Source: Lachnospiraceae bacterium
Lineage (GTDB): Bacteria; Bacillota; Clostridia; Lachnospirales; Lachnospiraceae
Direction of reading: 5' to 3'
DNA length: 64,000 bases
Assembly (NCBI GenBank): GCA_030531245.1
Contig: JAUNOA010000001.1
Span: 32,454-96,453, forward strand
Part shown: in pieces, positions 53,087 to 62,084 of the stretch
Position numbering within the stretch: position 1 is the stretch's first letter
How the letters are laid out: the number at the start of each line of letters is the position of its first letter
Program-made: the position numbers and the translations under genes
The notes under the pieces: model-generated
Databases searched by the model: none
Seen by the model: only the letters and a program-made list of their open reading frames with translations
Told to the model about the DNA's origin: nothing

Positions 53087-54212
53087 ATTCTACCTCTTCA
53101 AGATCAAGTGCTCCCTCCGGCTGATAATCTATACCAAGCTCATCAAAGAGACCTGTCTCTCTTGCCTGTGATTCCGACTTGATATCAATCTTAAAGTTTG
53201 TAAGCTTGGCAGCAAGTCTTGCGTTCTGTCCTTCTTTTCCGATTGCCAGTGACAGCTGATAATCAGGAACAATGACTGTAGCTTCCTTTGCATCTTCATC
53301 TGCAACTACACAGATAACCTTTGCAGGGCTCAGTGCGTTCTCAATAAGGTATGCCGGATTCTCATCCCAGTTGATGATATCGATTTTTTCTCCGCGAAGC
53401 TCATCGACCACTGCATTTACACGTGAACCGTTCAGACCGACGCATGATCCGACAGGATCTACATTCTCATCATATGATGCCACCGCGATCTTGGTTCTTG
53501 AACCTGCTTCACGGGCAATGCTCATGATTTCAACCGTTCCGTCCTTGATTTCCGATACTTCCGACTCAAAAAGTTTTCTTACAAGATCCGGATGAGTTCT
53601 TGATACGGAGATCTTCGGACCCTTTGGATTGTCTTTGACTTCAAGTACAAATACTCTGACTCTGTCCCCGAGCTTAAGATTTTCCGATGCAACCTGCTCG
53701 TTCTCTGCCAGGATTCCGTCAACTTTTCCGAGGTTGATTGCAAAGTTCTTTCCGATAGTTCTCTGTACGACACCTGTTACTATGTCATGCTCTTTTGCAA
53801 AATAATCATAGTAAACAACCTTACGTTCTTCCTCACGTATCTTCTGCAGAATAACATTCTTTGCAATTCCGGTTGCTATACGCCCGAATTCCTTGGATTC
53901 AACTGGGAACTGAATATAATCACCGATTTCATAACTTGGATCAATGAGTTTGGCCTCGGCAACTTTAATCTTGAATGCCTTTTCTTCTACCGGATCAGCT
54001 TCCGGATCGTAATCTTCGACTACTTCTCTTGTACGTACAACTTTGTAGTCACAGGTATCCGGATCGATGATAACCTGACAGTTGTCAGATGCACCGAAAT
54101 GATTCTTGCAGGCTGATAAAAGAGAATTCTCAATTGCTTCGAGCAGACTTTCTTTGCTGATGTTCTTCTCTTTGCCAAGTATTGTAATAGACTCCATAAG
54201 TTCCTTACTCAT
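53016..54212 (-). CDS. nusA: Transcription termination/antitermination factor NusA
   Basis: A 398-residue protein: N-terminal RNA-polymerase-binding domain (1-130), S1 domain (near GDIVTGVVQRTIG), then two KH domains (VGLNGSRVNAVVDELRGEKID and LAIGKEGQNARLAAKLTNFKIDI). The ATG at 54210-54212 (MSKELMESI) follows AGGAGG; an in-frame start 24 bases upstream is less likely. The last 25 or so residues are acidic and overlap the ylxR coding start. It lacks the C-terminal AR domains, as in other Firmicutes. Confidence 0.96.
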   Translation of the reverse strand: MSKELMESITILGKEKNISKESLLEAIENSLLSACKNHFGASDNCQVIIDPDTCDYKVVRTREVVEDYDPEADPVEEKAFKIKVAEAKLIDPSYEIGDYIQFPVESKEFGRIATGIAKNVILQKIREEERKVVYYDYFAKEHDIVTGVVQRTIGKNFAINLGKVDGILAENEQVASENLKLGDRVRVFVLEVKDNPKGPKISVSRTHPDLVRKLFESEVSEIKDGTVEIMSIAREAGSRTKIAVASYDENVDPVGSCVGLNGSRVNAVVDELRGEKIDIINWDENPAYLIENALSPAKVICVVADEDAKEATVIVPDYQLSLAIGKEGQNARLAAKLTNFKIDIKSESQARETGLFDELGIDYQPEGALDLEEVEYVSEDETRADEDVSGVQEEKTEE

Positions 54213-54537
54213 TGTCGTTTTCCTCCTGATTGACAATATCTTCGTCTGGTTCAGTCTTTGCAGGATTCATAAATCCAGGTGAACAGACTTCTAAAATGTA
54301 ATTATCATCTTCGATAAAATCTGCTATGTCCAGCGCTTTGCTTAACGGGCGCGCGATATTGGCACAGTCGTCCGAACCTATTCCGCCTTCCTGATCCATA
54401 TCGCAATATACCCGCAGATAATTCATTCCGTCTTCATTGACATACTCGACCTTGAGAACTTCAAAATCAAGTTTGTTTTTAGTCCTGATTTCTTCAAGAA
54501 GTTCTTTAGTCTTCTTTACATAAATTTCACTGTTCAT
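54205..54537 (-). CDS. rimP: Ribosome maturation factor RimP, lacking the C-terminal domain
   Basis: A 110-residue protein (start MNSEIYVKK at 54535-54537). The N-terminal RimP domain is complete: VLKVEYVNEDGMNYLRVYCDMD, DDCANIARPLSKALD and the end motif YILEVCSPG. Normally an SH3-like domain of about 70 residues follows; here only an acidic tail (EPDEDIVNQEENDNE) remains, and nusA starts at once (8-bp overlap), leaving no room for it. RimP helps 30S maturation; whether this half works is unknown. Confidence 0.85.
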   Translation of the reverse strand: MNSEIYVKKTKELLEEIRTKNKLDFEVLKVEYVNEDGMNYLRVYCDMDQEGGIGSDDCANIARPLSKALDIADFIEDDNYILEVCSPGFMNPAKTEPDEDIVNQEENDNE

Positions 54538-54565
54538 TTTTTCTCCGAAACACACAGGAAAATAT

Positions 54566-54582
54566 GCTGCGATACCCGCAGC
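54566..54582 (-). promoter_or_regulatory. Hairpin in the rimP-nusA leader
   Basis: Perfect arms GCTGCG and CGCAGC around five bases, 29-45 bases before the rimP ATG. Together with the stem at 54641-54663 it makes a structured leader of about 140 bases in front of the nusA operon. Confidence 0.4.
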
Positions 54583-54640
54583 GTACGAGATAGCATTGCC
54601 GATAGTATTTACCGGTGCATCCCCATATCCTGCAATAAAT

Positions 54641-54663
54641 TAGGTGGACCTGCCGGCCCACCT
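54641..54663 (-). promoter_or_regulatory. Stem near the 5' end of the rimP-nusA leader
   Basis: On the minus strand AGGTGGGCC-GGCA-GGTCCACCT, nine-base arms with one mismatch, about 20 bases after the predicted transcript start. No T-run follows, so it is not a plain terminator. Confidence 0.5.
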
Positions 54664-54686
54664 TAAGTATCATTTGTTACTGAAAT

Positions 54687-54715
54687 ATAATACCAAATCT
54701 TCTCATTATTTGCAA
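54687..54715 (-). promoter_or_regulatory. Promoter of the rimP-nusA-infB operon
   Basis: TTGCAA (54710-54715), a 17-bp spacer and TATTAT (54687-54692) on the minus strand, starting a leader of about 140 bases. Confidence 0.65.
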
Positions 54716-54735
54716 GCAGAAACTTCAATTATGCG

Positions 54736-55326
54736 TTATAGTTTACCACTTTGCAGAATTATGCCTTTAAAACGGCTATCACCTCTGCTTATCACTTTTC
54801 TGTACACCTGAGTAACAGTGAAAAACACAATACCTTCTTCAAAGTACACTTCGAAAAGTGCCTCCAAAAGAATAACTGCAATCATCTTCAGAACCGGGCC
54901 TGCATACTCTAACAGATAATTCTTATTTGCCGCAACTGTAAGAAACAGCAGAATCAGCCCTACCGGAATAAAACACAGCATGATGGTTTTTTTCTTTTTA
55001 TTATGATTTTCCTCTGAATAACCTCTGATCCGGCAAACTGTCTCATATGCCTCAAGTAAATTATCAGGATCATAATCCTGATAATCATCTATCGTCACGG
55101 ACATCCTTACATCAAATTCCATGGGAATAAATGACATCAGTTCATTGATATAGTCAATCGCCTCGTCTCTGATCCAGGGATTATCTTTATCTCCCTTCGA
55201 TGAATCAACGATTTCTTCCACACTGTCATAATGTACATGCAGTGTAGCTATACCCGTCTCTGTGTCAAAATCACATATTTTTTTCAGATTTTCCATGCGC
55301 CTGTACGTGCGCCTGCTGATGATCAT
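54736..55326 (-). CDS. Unknown membrane protein, short paralogue of the preceding gene
   Basis: A 196-residue protein with no family I recognise. Residues 1-115 form a soluble domain that aligns by eye with the gene upstream: ISRRTYRRMENLKKICDFD, a HYD motif, DEAIDYINELMSFIP and MSVTIDDYQDYD. A membrane helix (IMLCFIPVGLILLFLTVAA), a re-entrant-like stretch and LLEALFEVYFEEGIVFFTVTQ follow. It ends where the paralogue continues with more helices. It lies 22 bases after the paralogue on the same strand, so a tandem duplication is likely. Confidence 0.75.
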   Translation of the reverse strand: MIISRRTYRRMENLKKICDFDTETGIATLHVHYDSVEEIVDSSKGDKDNPWIRDEAIDYINELMSFIPMEFDVRMSVTIDDYQDYDPDNLLEAYETVCRIRGYSEENHNKKKKTIMLCFIPVGLILLFLTVAANKNYLLEYAGPVLKMIAVILLEALFEVYFEEGIVFFTVTQVYRKVISRGDSRFKGIILQSGKL

Positions 55327-55348
55327 ACTATTAGTTTCTCTGCTTTCT

Positions 55349-56380
55349 TCAAATTTCGATTTTCTGTTTTTTTAAATATGCGATGCATATGCTGTTTACC
55401 AGTAGACCAACAATAAATATACATCCGAAAATAAAACCAGCCGTATCGTTCAGGAAATGTGATGTGTATAAAACAACATCAAGAACATTATAGACAAATG
55501 CTGCAACAGAAAAAGCAAAAGCATATTTTCCAAGCTTTCCCTTATCAAGATAGAAAGAAACATTGCTTATTACCAGAAGCAGTGTAAGTACCCAGTTGAC
55601 TGCATTAAGCAATACAGATATACCCGTTGCGGCAGGCTCGGCTGCAATGAACATCACGATCTGAATTATCAATGATGCCAGAAAAATGACGTCGGAAAGC
55701 AGGACAAAGCATCTGGAAAATTCCTCTCTTTTTCCTACCTTCACCCAGCTCTCATAAAACTGATTTTTATCCATGGAGACCAGCAGCTTGCCATCGCGGT
55801 TCCTGAAGCTGACTTTGTGAAATCTCTGCATATCTTCACCGAAAACTGTGGATTCGTTCTCATAGGTCAGAAACAATAATGCACATCCTTCCCAGAGAAA
55901 TACCCATGTAATTACATCTGCCACAGTTTCGATAAAGCTGCGCATCATGGTTCCTTTTTCACCAAACCAACCCGCCATTCCGCCGATTACTTCAATGGAT
56001 AATGCCAGAAATCCTACAATAATGAAAAACACAGCAAGTACATTGTTATTTCGCTTCTTCTCATCATGATAATAATAGGTATTCTCAATCGTTGCCCTGA
56101 GAGCATCTATCAGCTGCTCATAGGTGTAGATTCCGCAATCATCCACTGTCAGTGATATCTCAACCGAAAACATGTCCGGAACAGATGAGATAATCTCCTG
56201 TATATAGTCTATCGCATCATCTGAAATTACAGGGGCATCCGGCCAGCTGACATGTATATCCAGAAGGTCTTCCGGAGTATCATAATGTAATGGTACATAT
56301 GCTACCTTATTCTCTATATCAAATGTACAGATCTTTTCCAGATTTTTTATCTGACGATATGCACGTTTACTGATTTTCAT
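55349..56380 (-). CDS. Unknown membrane protein, long paralogue, downstream of htpG
   Basis: A 343-residue protein of unknown family. The ATG at 56378-56380 follows GAGGT by six bases; an in-frame GTG nine bases earlier is less likely. Residues 1-115 are soluble (ISKRAYRQIKNLEKICTFD, DDAIDYIQEIISSVP, SLTVDDCGIYTYEQ). Two helices come next (NVLAVFFIIVGFLALSIEV, VADVITWVFLWEGCALLFL), then a soluble stretch, and about four more helices near 230-335. It begins 32 bases after htpG with no terminator between, so it may belong to the CIRCE-controlled transcript. Confidence 0.75.
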   Translation of the reverse strand: MKISKRAYRQIKNLEKICTFDIENKVAYVPLHYDTPEDLLDIHVSWPDAPVISDDAIDYIQEIISSVPDMFSVEISLTVDDCGIYTYEQLIDALRATIENTYYYHDEKKRNNNVLAVFFIIVGFLALSIEVIGGMAGWFGEKGTMMRSFIETVADVITWVFLWEGCALLFLTYENESTVFGEDMQRFHKVSFRNRDGKLLVSMDKNQFYESWVKVGKREEFSRCFVLLSDVIFLASLIIQIVMFIAAEPAATGISVLLNAVNWVLTLLLVISNVSFYLDKGKLGKYAFAFSVAAFVYNVLDVVLYTSHFLNDTAGFIFGCIFIVGLLVNSICIAYLKKQKIEI

Positions 56381-56411
56381 ATTCTGCACCTCACAGCATT
56401 ACTGTTAGACC

Positions 56412-58448
56412 TTATTTCGTAATCTCAACCATGATTTCATTGGTTCTCTTTATAAACTCCGGTATCCTGTCCGGTGCAAGCTGATTGTTGCTTACAAGTG
56501 CAAGATCGTACAGCTGATTTGCAACCTTCTCTGTCATCGCACTCTTCTTATGGTCAACCAGATACTGAACCAGCGGATGCTTTGCATTGAGAACCAGAGT
56601 CTGCTCCGTCATGCCCATATCGCCCATATTCATACCCATCATTCCGTACTGCTTCATCATTTCCTGCATACGTAGTGACTCCTCTGATGTGGTGATCATG
56701 GAAGCTATACCGGCATCCTTCAGTTCCTTGATTTCAACCTTGAGCTTATCGTTTCCGATATACTTTTTGATTTTTTCTCCCAGCTTCTCGAATTTCTTCT
56801 TATCGTCCTCACCGATTTCTTCCGTATCAATCTCTGTATCGATACGTACGAAGCTGACATTATCCTTGGCCATCTCGACTCTCTGAACGAAAGGCATATC
56901 GATGTTATGTGTAAGAAGAACTGCTGTCTTGTCATCCTCTTTGAATCTGTTCACAAACTGAGACTGCTCGCGTTCATCGCTGACATAGTAAACCTTGGTC
57001 TTTTCTTTTTCCTTATTATCCTCAGCATCTGAACTGCCGTCAGCAGCGGTATTGTTCGGGTCATCAACGATCTCGGCTTCTACTGCATTGCCCTTATCAT
57101 CGGTTGCCGTTGTCTTCTCATCCTCCGGAACCAGATCCTTAAATGTGAGATACTTGCCGTTTATATCCTTATAGAGAATGTAGTCGAACATCTTGCTTCC
57201 GAATTTCTCATCCTTGAGATATCCGTATTTGATGAACGGTGAGATATCATCCCAGCATTTCTCATAGTTCTCACGGTCCGTCTTGCACATTCCGACAAGC
57301 TTGTCTGCAACTTTCTTGTTGATATAGTCCTGTATCTTTTTTACGAATCCGTCATTCTGAAGTGCGGAACGTGATACGTTAAGCGGAAGATCCGGACAGT
57401 CGATGACTCCCTTGAGCAGCATCAGGAATTCAGGTATGACTTCCTTGATGTTATCAGCGATGAATACCTGGTTATTGTAGAGCTTGATTGTACCTTCCAG
57501 AGTCTCATATTCGAGATTGACCTTCGGGAAATACAGTATGCCCTTCAGGTTGAACGGATAATCCATATTCAGATGGATCCAGAACAAAGGCTCTCTGTAA
57601 TCATGGAATACCTTGCGATAGAACTCTTTGTACTCCTCCTCCTTGCACTCGCTCGGAGTCTTGGTCCAGAGCGGATGTATGTCATTGACAGGCTTGGGCT
57701 CCTGCGGCTTATCCTCTTCGGATTTGTCTCCGTCCTTGTCTGATTTGCCGTCTTCCTGAGCCTTGGATTCTTCAGCGGCTTTCTTTGCTGCCTCTGCGGC
57801 TTTCTTTGCCTCCTCGTCAGCATTTACCAGATAAATCTCTTCCGGCATGAATGAACAGTACTTTTCAAGCACTTCTTTGACACGATACTCATTGCAATAC
57901 TCATAACAGTTATCGTTAAGATAAAGCGTGATTGTTGTGCCGTGCTCCGTGCGTTCTGATGATGTCATCTCGAACTCACCGTTTCCGTCCGACTCCCAGT
58001 GAACAGCCTCGCTGCCGTCTTTGTATGAGAGCGTATCAATAGTAACCTTGTCAGCTACCATAAATGCCGAGTAAAATCCGAGTCCGAAATGTCCTATGAT
58101 CTGATCATCATTGGCCTTATCTTTGTATTTCTCGATAAAGTCCTTTGCGCCGGAGAATGCTACCTGGTTGATATACTCCTCGACCTCGTCGGCGGTCATT
58201 CCCAGTCCGTTGTCGATAAAGCTGAGTGTCTTTCTGTTTGGACTGATTTCTACCGTGATCTTGTACTTCTCGTCAGCCGGTGCATTGTACTCACCGATGA
58301 GACTGAGCTTACGCAGCTTGGTGATGGCATCTGTAGCGTTCGATATCATCTCACGTACGAAAATATCCTGGTCGCTGTAGAGCCACTTCTTGATGATTGG
58401 GAACAGATTCTCACTGTTTATCGAAAGATTACCTTTTTTATCTGTCAT
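56412..58448 (-). CDS. htpG: Hsp90-family chaperone HtpG with charged linker
   Basis: A 678-residue ATP-driven chaperone, longer than E. coli HtpG (624). The N-terminal ATPase domain has VREMISNATDAITKLR, DNGLGMTADEV and GHFGLGFYSAFMVA. Residues 210-256 are a Lys/Ala/Glu/Asp linker before the middle domain (WTKTP), and residues 441-485 are a second acidic insertion. The C-terminal dimerisation domain closes the protein. The ATG at 58446-58448 follows AGGAGG; the longer open frame upstream is leader. A perfect CIRCE overlaps the promoter, so HrcA should repress it. Confidence 0.95.
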   Translation of the reverse strand: MTDKKGNLSINSENLFPIIKKWLYSDQDIFVREMISNATDAITKLRKLSLIGEYNAPADEKYKITVEISPNRKTLSFIDNGLGMTADEVEEYINQVAFSGAKDFIEKYKDKANDDQIIGHFGLGFYSAFMVADKVTIDTLSYKDGSEAVHWESDGNGEFEMTSSERTEHGTTITLYLNDNCYEYCNEYRVKEVLEKYCSFMPEEIYLVNADEEAKKAAEAAKKAAEESKAQEDGKSDKDGDKSEEDKPQEPKPVNDIHPLWTKTPSECKEEEYKEFYRKVFHDYREPLFWIHLNMDYPFNLKGILYFPKVNLEYETLEGTIKLYNNQVFIADNIKEVIPEFLMLLKGVIDCPDLPLNVSRSALQNDGFVKKIQDYINKKVADKLVGMCKTDRENYEKCWDDISPFIKYGYLKDEKFGSKMFDYILYKDINGKYLTFKDLVPEDEKTTATDDKGNAVEAEIVDDPNNTAADGSSDAEDNKEKEKTKVYYVSDEREQSQFVNRFKEDDKTAVLLTHNIDMPFVQRVEMAKDNVSFVRIDTEIDTEEIGEDDKKKFEKLGEKIKKYIGNDKLKVEIKELKDAGIASMITTSEESLRMQEMMKQYGMMGMNMGDMGMTEQTLVLNAKHPLVQYLVDHKKSAMTEKVANQLYDLALVSNNQLAPDRIPEFIKRTNEIMVEITK

Positions 58449-58564
58449 TGTAATCGCCTCCTTATGTACAGGCCTGCGGTGCATCGGCTGCGATTTTTTG
58501 GGGGGATGTTTTGTCCTGCCCTTACGCAAGCGTTTCGACCGCGCCGGCCCAATATTCTTTAAAT

Positions 58565-58593
58565 AGTATACACTAAATTATTAGCACTCGCAA
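58565..58593 (-). promoter_or_regulatory. Promoter of htpG
   Basis: TTGCGA (58588-58593), a 17-bp spacer and TATACT (58565-58570) on the minus strand. The -35 box lies inside the CIRCE element, so repressor and polymerase would compete. Confidence 0.7.
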
Positions 58594-58607
58594 TAGTCGA
58601 GTGCTAA
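58581..58607. promoter_or_regulatory. CIRCE operator (HrcA site)
   Basis: TTAGCACTC, nine bases, GAGTGCTAA: a perfect match to the CIRCE consensus. HrcA binds it and is released on heat or protein-folding stress. It lies between the helicase stop and the htpG promoter's -10 box. Confidence 0.95.
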
Positions 58608-58628
58608 TTTAACGGTTTTTTCACATTT

Positions 58629-60995
58629 TCAATTATTCCAGAAGCTTTCAACGACACTGCCTACCGAAGAAAGATTCACCGTTCGGCAGTCGCTCCACTC
58701 CCTGGGAAAAAGGCTCCGGTAATCTGAATAATTAAATCTCTCGTCGAGCAGCAGTATCACCCCTCGATCTGTCTCTTTGCGGATGACGCGTCCCGCTGCC
58801 TGCATGACCTTGTTCATCCCGGGGAAACGATAGGCATACGCAAAACCGTCCTTGCCATCCTCATCAAAATACTTCCTGGCAATCTCCGACTCGGTATTGA
58901 TCATCGGAAGTCCCGTGCCGATGATCATAGCACCGATCAGTTTTTCATCGGTCAGATCAATTCCTTCTGAAAAAATTCCGCCCATAACGCAAAGTCCCAG
59001 CAGTGACCTGTCTCTTTCCCGTCCGAACTCGGCAAGAAATTCCTCACGTTCCTTCTCCGACATCTTCTGATTCTGGACGAGTACGTCCATACACTCAACG
59101 TTTCCGTCATCCGCATATGTCTCCACGAACTCTCTGACATGTTCCATGAACTCGTAAGACGGAAAGAACGCTATATAGTTGCCTTTTCGTACCGAAACAA
59201 CACGTCTTATATATTCAGCTATTTTGCTGTATTCCTCTGCATTTCTCCTCGTATATCTGCTGCTGACATCCCGTGCAGCCGCAAGAAGTCTCTGATCCTG
59301 TGTGAATGAAGTTTCGGCATAGATTGCGTAGTCATCCTGATCACCTGTAATCAGTTCCTTATAATATGGCATCGGAAGCAATGTCGCGCTGAAGAAAACC
59401 GCGCTTCGTGCCGCAGCCAGACAGCTTTGGATACTGTCGCTCGGATTCACACAGAGCAGCTTCACGCAGAAGCTTCCGTCGCTCTGTATCTTGCCGTATA
59501 TCTTGTACCCGCGAAACATCTCTGCATAGATATCATTAAATTTCTTTACTTTAAAGAAGAATTCCAGTACATCATCTCTGGTATCGAAGAATTTCTGCTT
59601 TTCCATCAGCTTTGACAGCTCCGTCTGAAGCCTGGTCATCGCCTTCGCCAGATCTGCTACATCATTGTATAAGACATAACTATCATCGCACTCCCGTTTG
59701 AGCTCGAGCATCTTTTTATTGGTCACTGTGAGGGCCGATGTAAGTGTCTTGCTCATGCCTTTGACCATGCGCGCACATTCAAGCACATCTTCTTTGATTA
59801 TCGTTGCCGAATACATCTCCCCGGCACGTGAAGCCAGATTATGCGCCTCGTCAACCAGAAAGATGAAGTCATCCTGTGACTGCCCCTCGAAAAACCTCTT
59901 CAGTCTTACGCGCGGATCGAATGCATAATTATAATCTCCTATGATAGCATCGCACCAGTTGCTCACATCAAGCGAAAACTCATACGGACATACCTTGTGC
60001 TTTTCCGCATAATCAAAAATCACCTCTCGCGTGATGATGCTCTCATGTGTGATGATGTCAAAAACCGCATCATTGACCCGGTCAAAATGACCTTCCGCAT
60101 AAGGACATGCATCCGGATTGCATATGAAGTCTCCGTTTGCACACGCTTTCTCCTTGGCAGTGATGTGTACAGCCCTTATATTGAGCCCGTGCTGCTCAAG
60201 AAGAGCCAGTGCTGAAGTGGCCACTCCCGCCGTTACCGTCTTCGCTGTCAGGTAAAAGATTCTGGATGCAAGCCCCTCACCGACTGCCTTCAGTGAAGGA
60301 TACAAAACACTAAGTGTTTTTCCGACTCCGGTAGGCGCGTTGATGAAAAGATTCCTTTCCAGTTTTATCGCACGATAGACGTCTATCGCCAGTTCCTTCT
60401 GACCCGTCCGGTATTCATACGGAAACTGAAGCGACATAATAGACTCATCTCGTGCCCGTTCATGTTCGGCCGCCATCCGTACCCATATCATATACTTCTC
60501 TGCCAAATCACCGATCCATTGCCGCAGCTCATCAATGCGATAACTGAATCTGAAACGTTTGATTTCCTCTGTATCAATATCACAGTAGGTAAGCTGGACG
60601 CCTATTTTTTCCAGATTGGTTTCAGGACCGTAGATTGCAGCATAAACCCTGGCCTGTGCCAGATGTACCGGTTTGGGATCATTCAGATAATCAAGATTCG
60701 CGTACATAGATTTGATCTCGTCAATGATGACGATCCGCTGCCCTTCCTCTTCTTTCTCCCATATTCCGTCAGCCCGTCCCTCTATGGTCAGCGCTATATC
60801 ACCGTAATCACGGGTTTCCTTAAGCGTAACTTCTGCACGATATCCTGCAGGCATAGACTTCTGGATTTTTTTGTGTATTCTAAGTCCCTCCTGCATCGCA
60901 TCAGGATCGCCGCTTACATCTTTTCTGTTGTCTATATCTCCGCTGCGCAGCAGGAATTCAACAAGGCTGCGCACGGATACAGTGACATTTTTCAT
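58629..60995 (-). CDS. DinG/XPD-type helicase with N-terminal PD-(D/E)xK nuclease-like domain
   Basis: A 788-residue protein. The first 170 residues resemble a Cas4/RecB-like nuclease: IEGRADG (Asp76) and IIDEIKS (Asp92/Glu93, Lys95), then the QARVYAAIY helix. A superfamily-2 helicase follows with Walker A APTGVGKT at 220-227, iron-sulfur Cys285, 292, 297 and 336, DEAH at 382-385, and the late QAAGRVIRKETDRGVILLLDER motif VI. This fusion occurs in clostridia and is annotated as an ATP-dependent DNA helicase; it probably acts in repair. The ribosome site is weak. It ends 21 bases before the CIRCE. Confidence 0.88.
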   Translation of the reverse strand: MKNVTVSVRSLVEFLLRSGDIDNRKDVSGDPDAMQEGLRIHKKIQKSMPAGYRAEVTLKETRDYGDIALTIEGRADGIWEKEEEGQRIVIIDEIKSMYANLDYLNDPKPVHLAQARVYAAIYGPETNLEKIGVQLTYCDIDTEEIKRFRFSYRIDELRQWIGDLAEKYMIWVRMAAEHERARDESIMSLQFPYEYRTGQKELAIDVYRAIKLERNLFINAPTGVGKTLSVLYPSLKAVGEGLASRIFYLTAKTVTAGVATSALALLEQHGLNIRAVHITAKEKACANGDFICNPDACPYAEGHFDRVNDAVFDIITHESIITREVIFDYAEKHKVCPYEFSLDVSNWCDAIIGDYNYAFDPRVRLKRFFEGQSQDDFIFLVDEAHNLASRAGEMYSATIIKEDVLECARMVKGMSKTLTSALTVTNKKMLELKRECDDSYVLYNDVADLAKAMTRLQTELSKLMEKQKFFDTRDDVLEFFFKVKKFNDIYAEMFRGYKIYGKIQSDGSFCVKLLCVNPSDSIQSCLAAARSAVFFSATLLPMPYYKELITGDQDDYAIYAETSFTQDQRLLAAARDVSSRYTRRNAEEYSKIAEYIRRVVSVRKGNYIAFFPSYEFMEHVREFVETYADDGNVECMDVLVQNQKMSEKEREEFLAEFGRERDRSLLGLCVMGGIFSEGIDLTDEKLIGAMIIGTGLPMINTESEIARKYFDEDGKDGFAYAYRFPGMNKVMQAAGRVIRKETDRGVILLLDERFNYSDYRSLFPREWSDCRTVNLSSVGSVVESFWNN

Positions 60996-61151
60996 CTTGT
61001 TATCATATGATGTGGGGTCAAAATTCGATTACAAATCGTTTCGTGCTCCAAGTGGGGCGTGTCATCAAGTCGTATTCTCTCTTACATATAAGCATGTAGT
61101 GGAAAATGACCTTTGACACTGTAATCATCATATCACAAAAAAATGATTATT

Positions 61152-61955
61152 TCAGAATTTTGCAACTACTGCGCCCTCATACTTTTCCTCGATGAATTTT
61201 CTGATTTTGTCTGTCTTCAGAGCATCGACTAAAGCTTTGATTCCCTCATCATTTTCATGTCCTGACTGAACAGCGATGATATTTCCGTAAGTGTCTGCTG
61301 CAAGCGAATCCGCACCCTCAATAGCAAGTGCGTCGCTGACCTTAAGTCCTGCCTCGATGGCATAGTTTCCGTTTACGACACCGAGATCAACATCCTGCAG
61401 AGAACGCGGAACCTGTGCTGCCTCAACCTCAATGATATTGAGATTCTTCGGATTCTCAACAATATCCTGCTTTGTTGCTGTCAGTCCTGCACCATCCCTG
61501 ATTTTTATCAGTCCCTCCTGCTCAAGCAGAAGCAGTGCTCTTGCCTCGTTTGTCACATCATTCGGAACCGAAATCTGCGCCCCGTCTGCAAGTGCATCTA
61601 TGCTGTCTGTCTTTCCTGCATAGATTCCGAACGGCTCATAGTGAATGATGGCTGCGGATGAAATCTTTGTCCCGTATTCAGCATTGAATTCATCCAGATA
61701 CGGTACATGCTGGAAATAGTTTGCATCAAGCTCGCCCGAATCAAGTGCAGTATTCGGCTGAACATAATCTGTATACTCGACGATTTCAAGGGTATATCCC
61801 TTTGCTGCAAGATCATCCTTAACCTCTGCAAGTATCTCTGCGTGAGGTGATGGGCTTGCACCGATTTTGATTGTCTTCTCGTCTGTCTTCTTCGCTCCGC
61901 AGGCGCAGAGGCTTACTGCTGCTATTGCCGCAACAACTGCTAATATTTTCTTCAT
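61152..61955 (-). CDS. metQ: Methionine-binding lipoprotein of MetNIQ importer
   Basis: A 267-residue NlpA-family protein. Lipoprotein signal with lipobox SLCAC (Cys19). The mature part shows IKIGASPSPHAEIL, VEYTDYVQPNTALDSGELDANYFQHVPYL and AQVPRSLQDVDLGVVNGNYA, all typical of MetQ. It binds methionine outside the membrane and delivers it to MetI. It follows metI by 130 bases. Confidence 0.95.
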   Translation of the reverse strand: MKKILAVVAAIAAVSLCACGAKKTDEKTIKIGASPSPHAEILAEVKDDLAAKGYTLEIVEYTDYVQPNTALDSGELDANYFQHVPYLDEFNAEYGTKISSAAIIHYEPFGIYAGKTDSIDALADGAQISVPNDVTNEARALLLLEQEGLIKIRDGAGLTATKQDIVENPKNLNIIEVEAAQVPRSLQDVDLGVVNGNYAIEAGLKVSDALAIEGADSLAADTYGNIIAVQSGHENDEGIKALVDALKTDKIRKFIEEKYEGAVVAKF

Positions 61956-62084
61956 GGTTTTCCTCCTGTAATTCTATTTTGTATATGCTTTGATTGTGTG
62001 TTTATATGCTCTTAAAAATCTGTTTTCAGGTCTTTCGGTTTCATTCCCTGTTTACCGGTTTACGATATCCTTTTCCTGAAAATG

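Noticed and set aside
56412..58529. Longer htpG start with 27 extra residues
   Set aside because: The extra residues are basic and unrelated to Hsp90. AGGAGG directly precedes the MTDKKGNLSI start.
61010..61090. Stretch with CGATT-TGT-AATCG and GGGGTC/GACCCC-like pieces resembling part of a tRNA
   Set aside because: No cloverleaf, T-loop GGTTCRANNC or acceptor pairing could be formed, so no tRNA is called.
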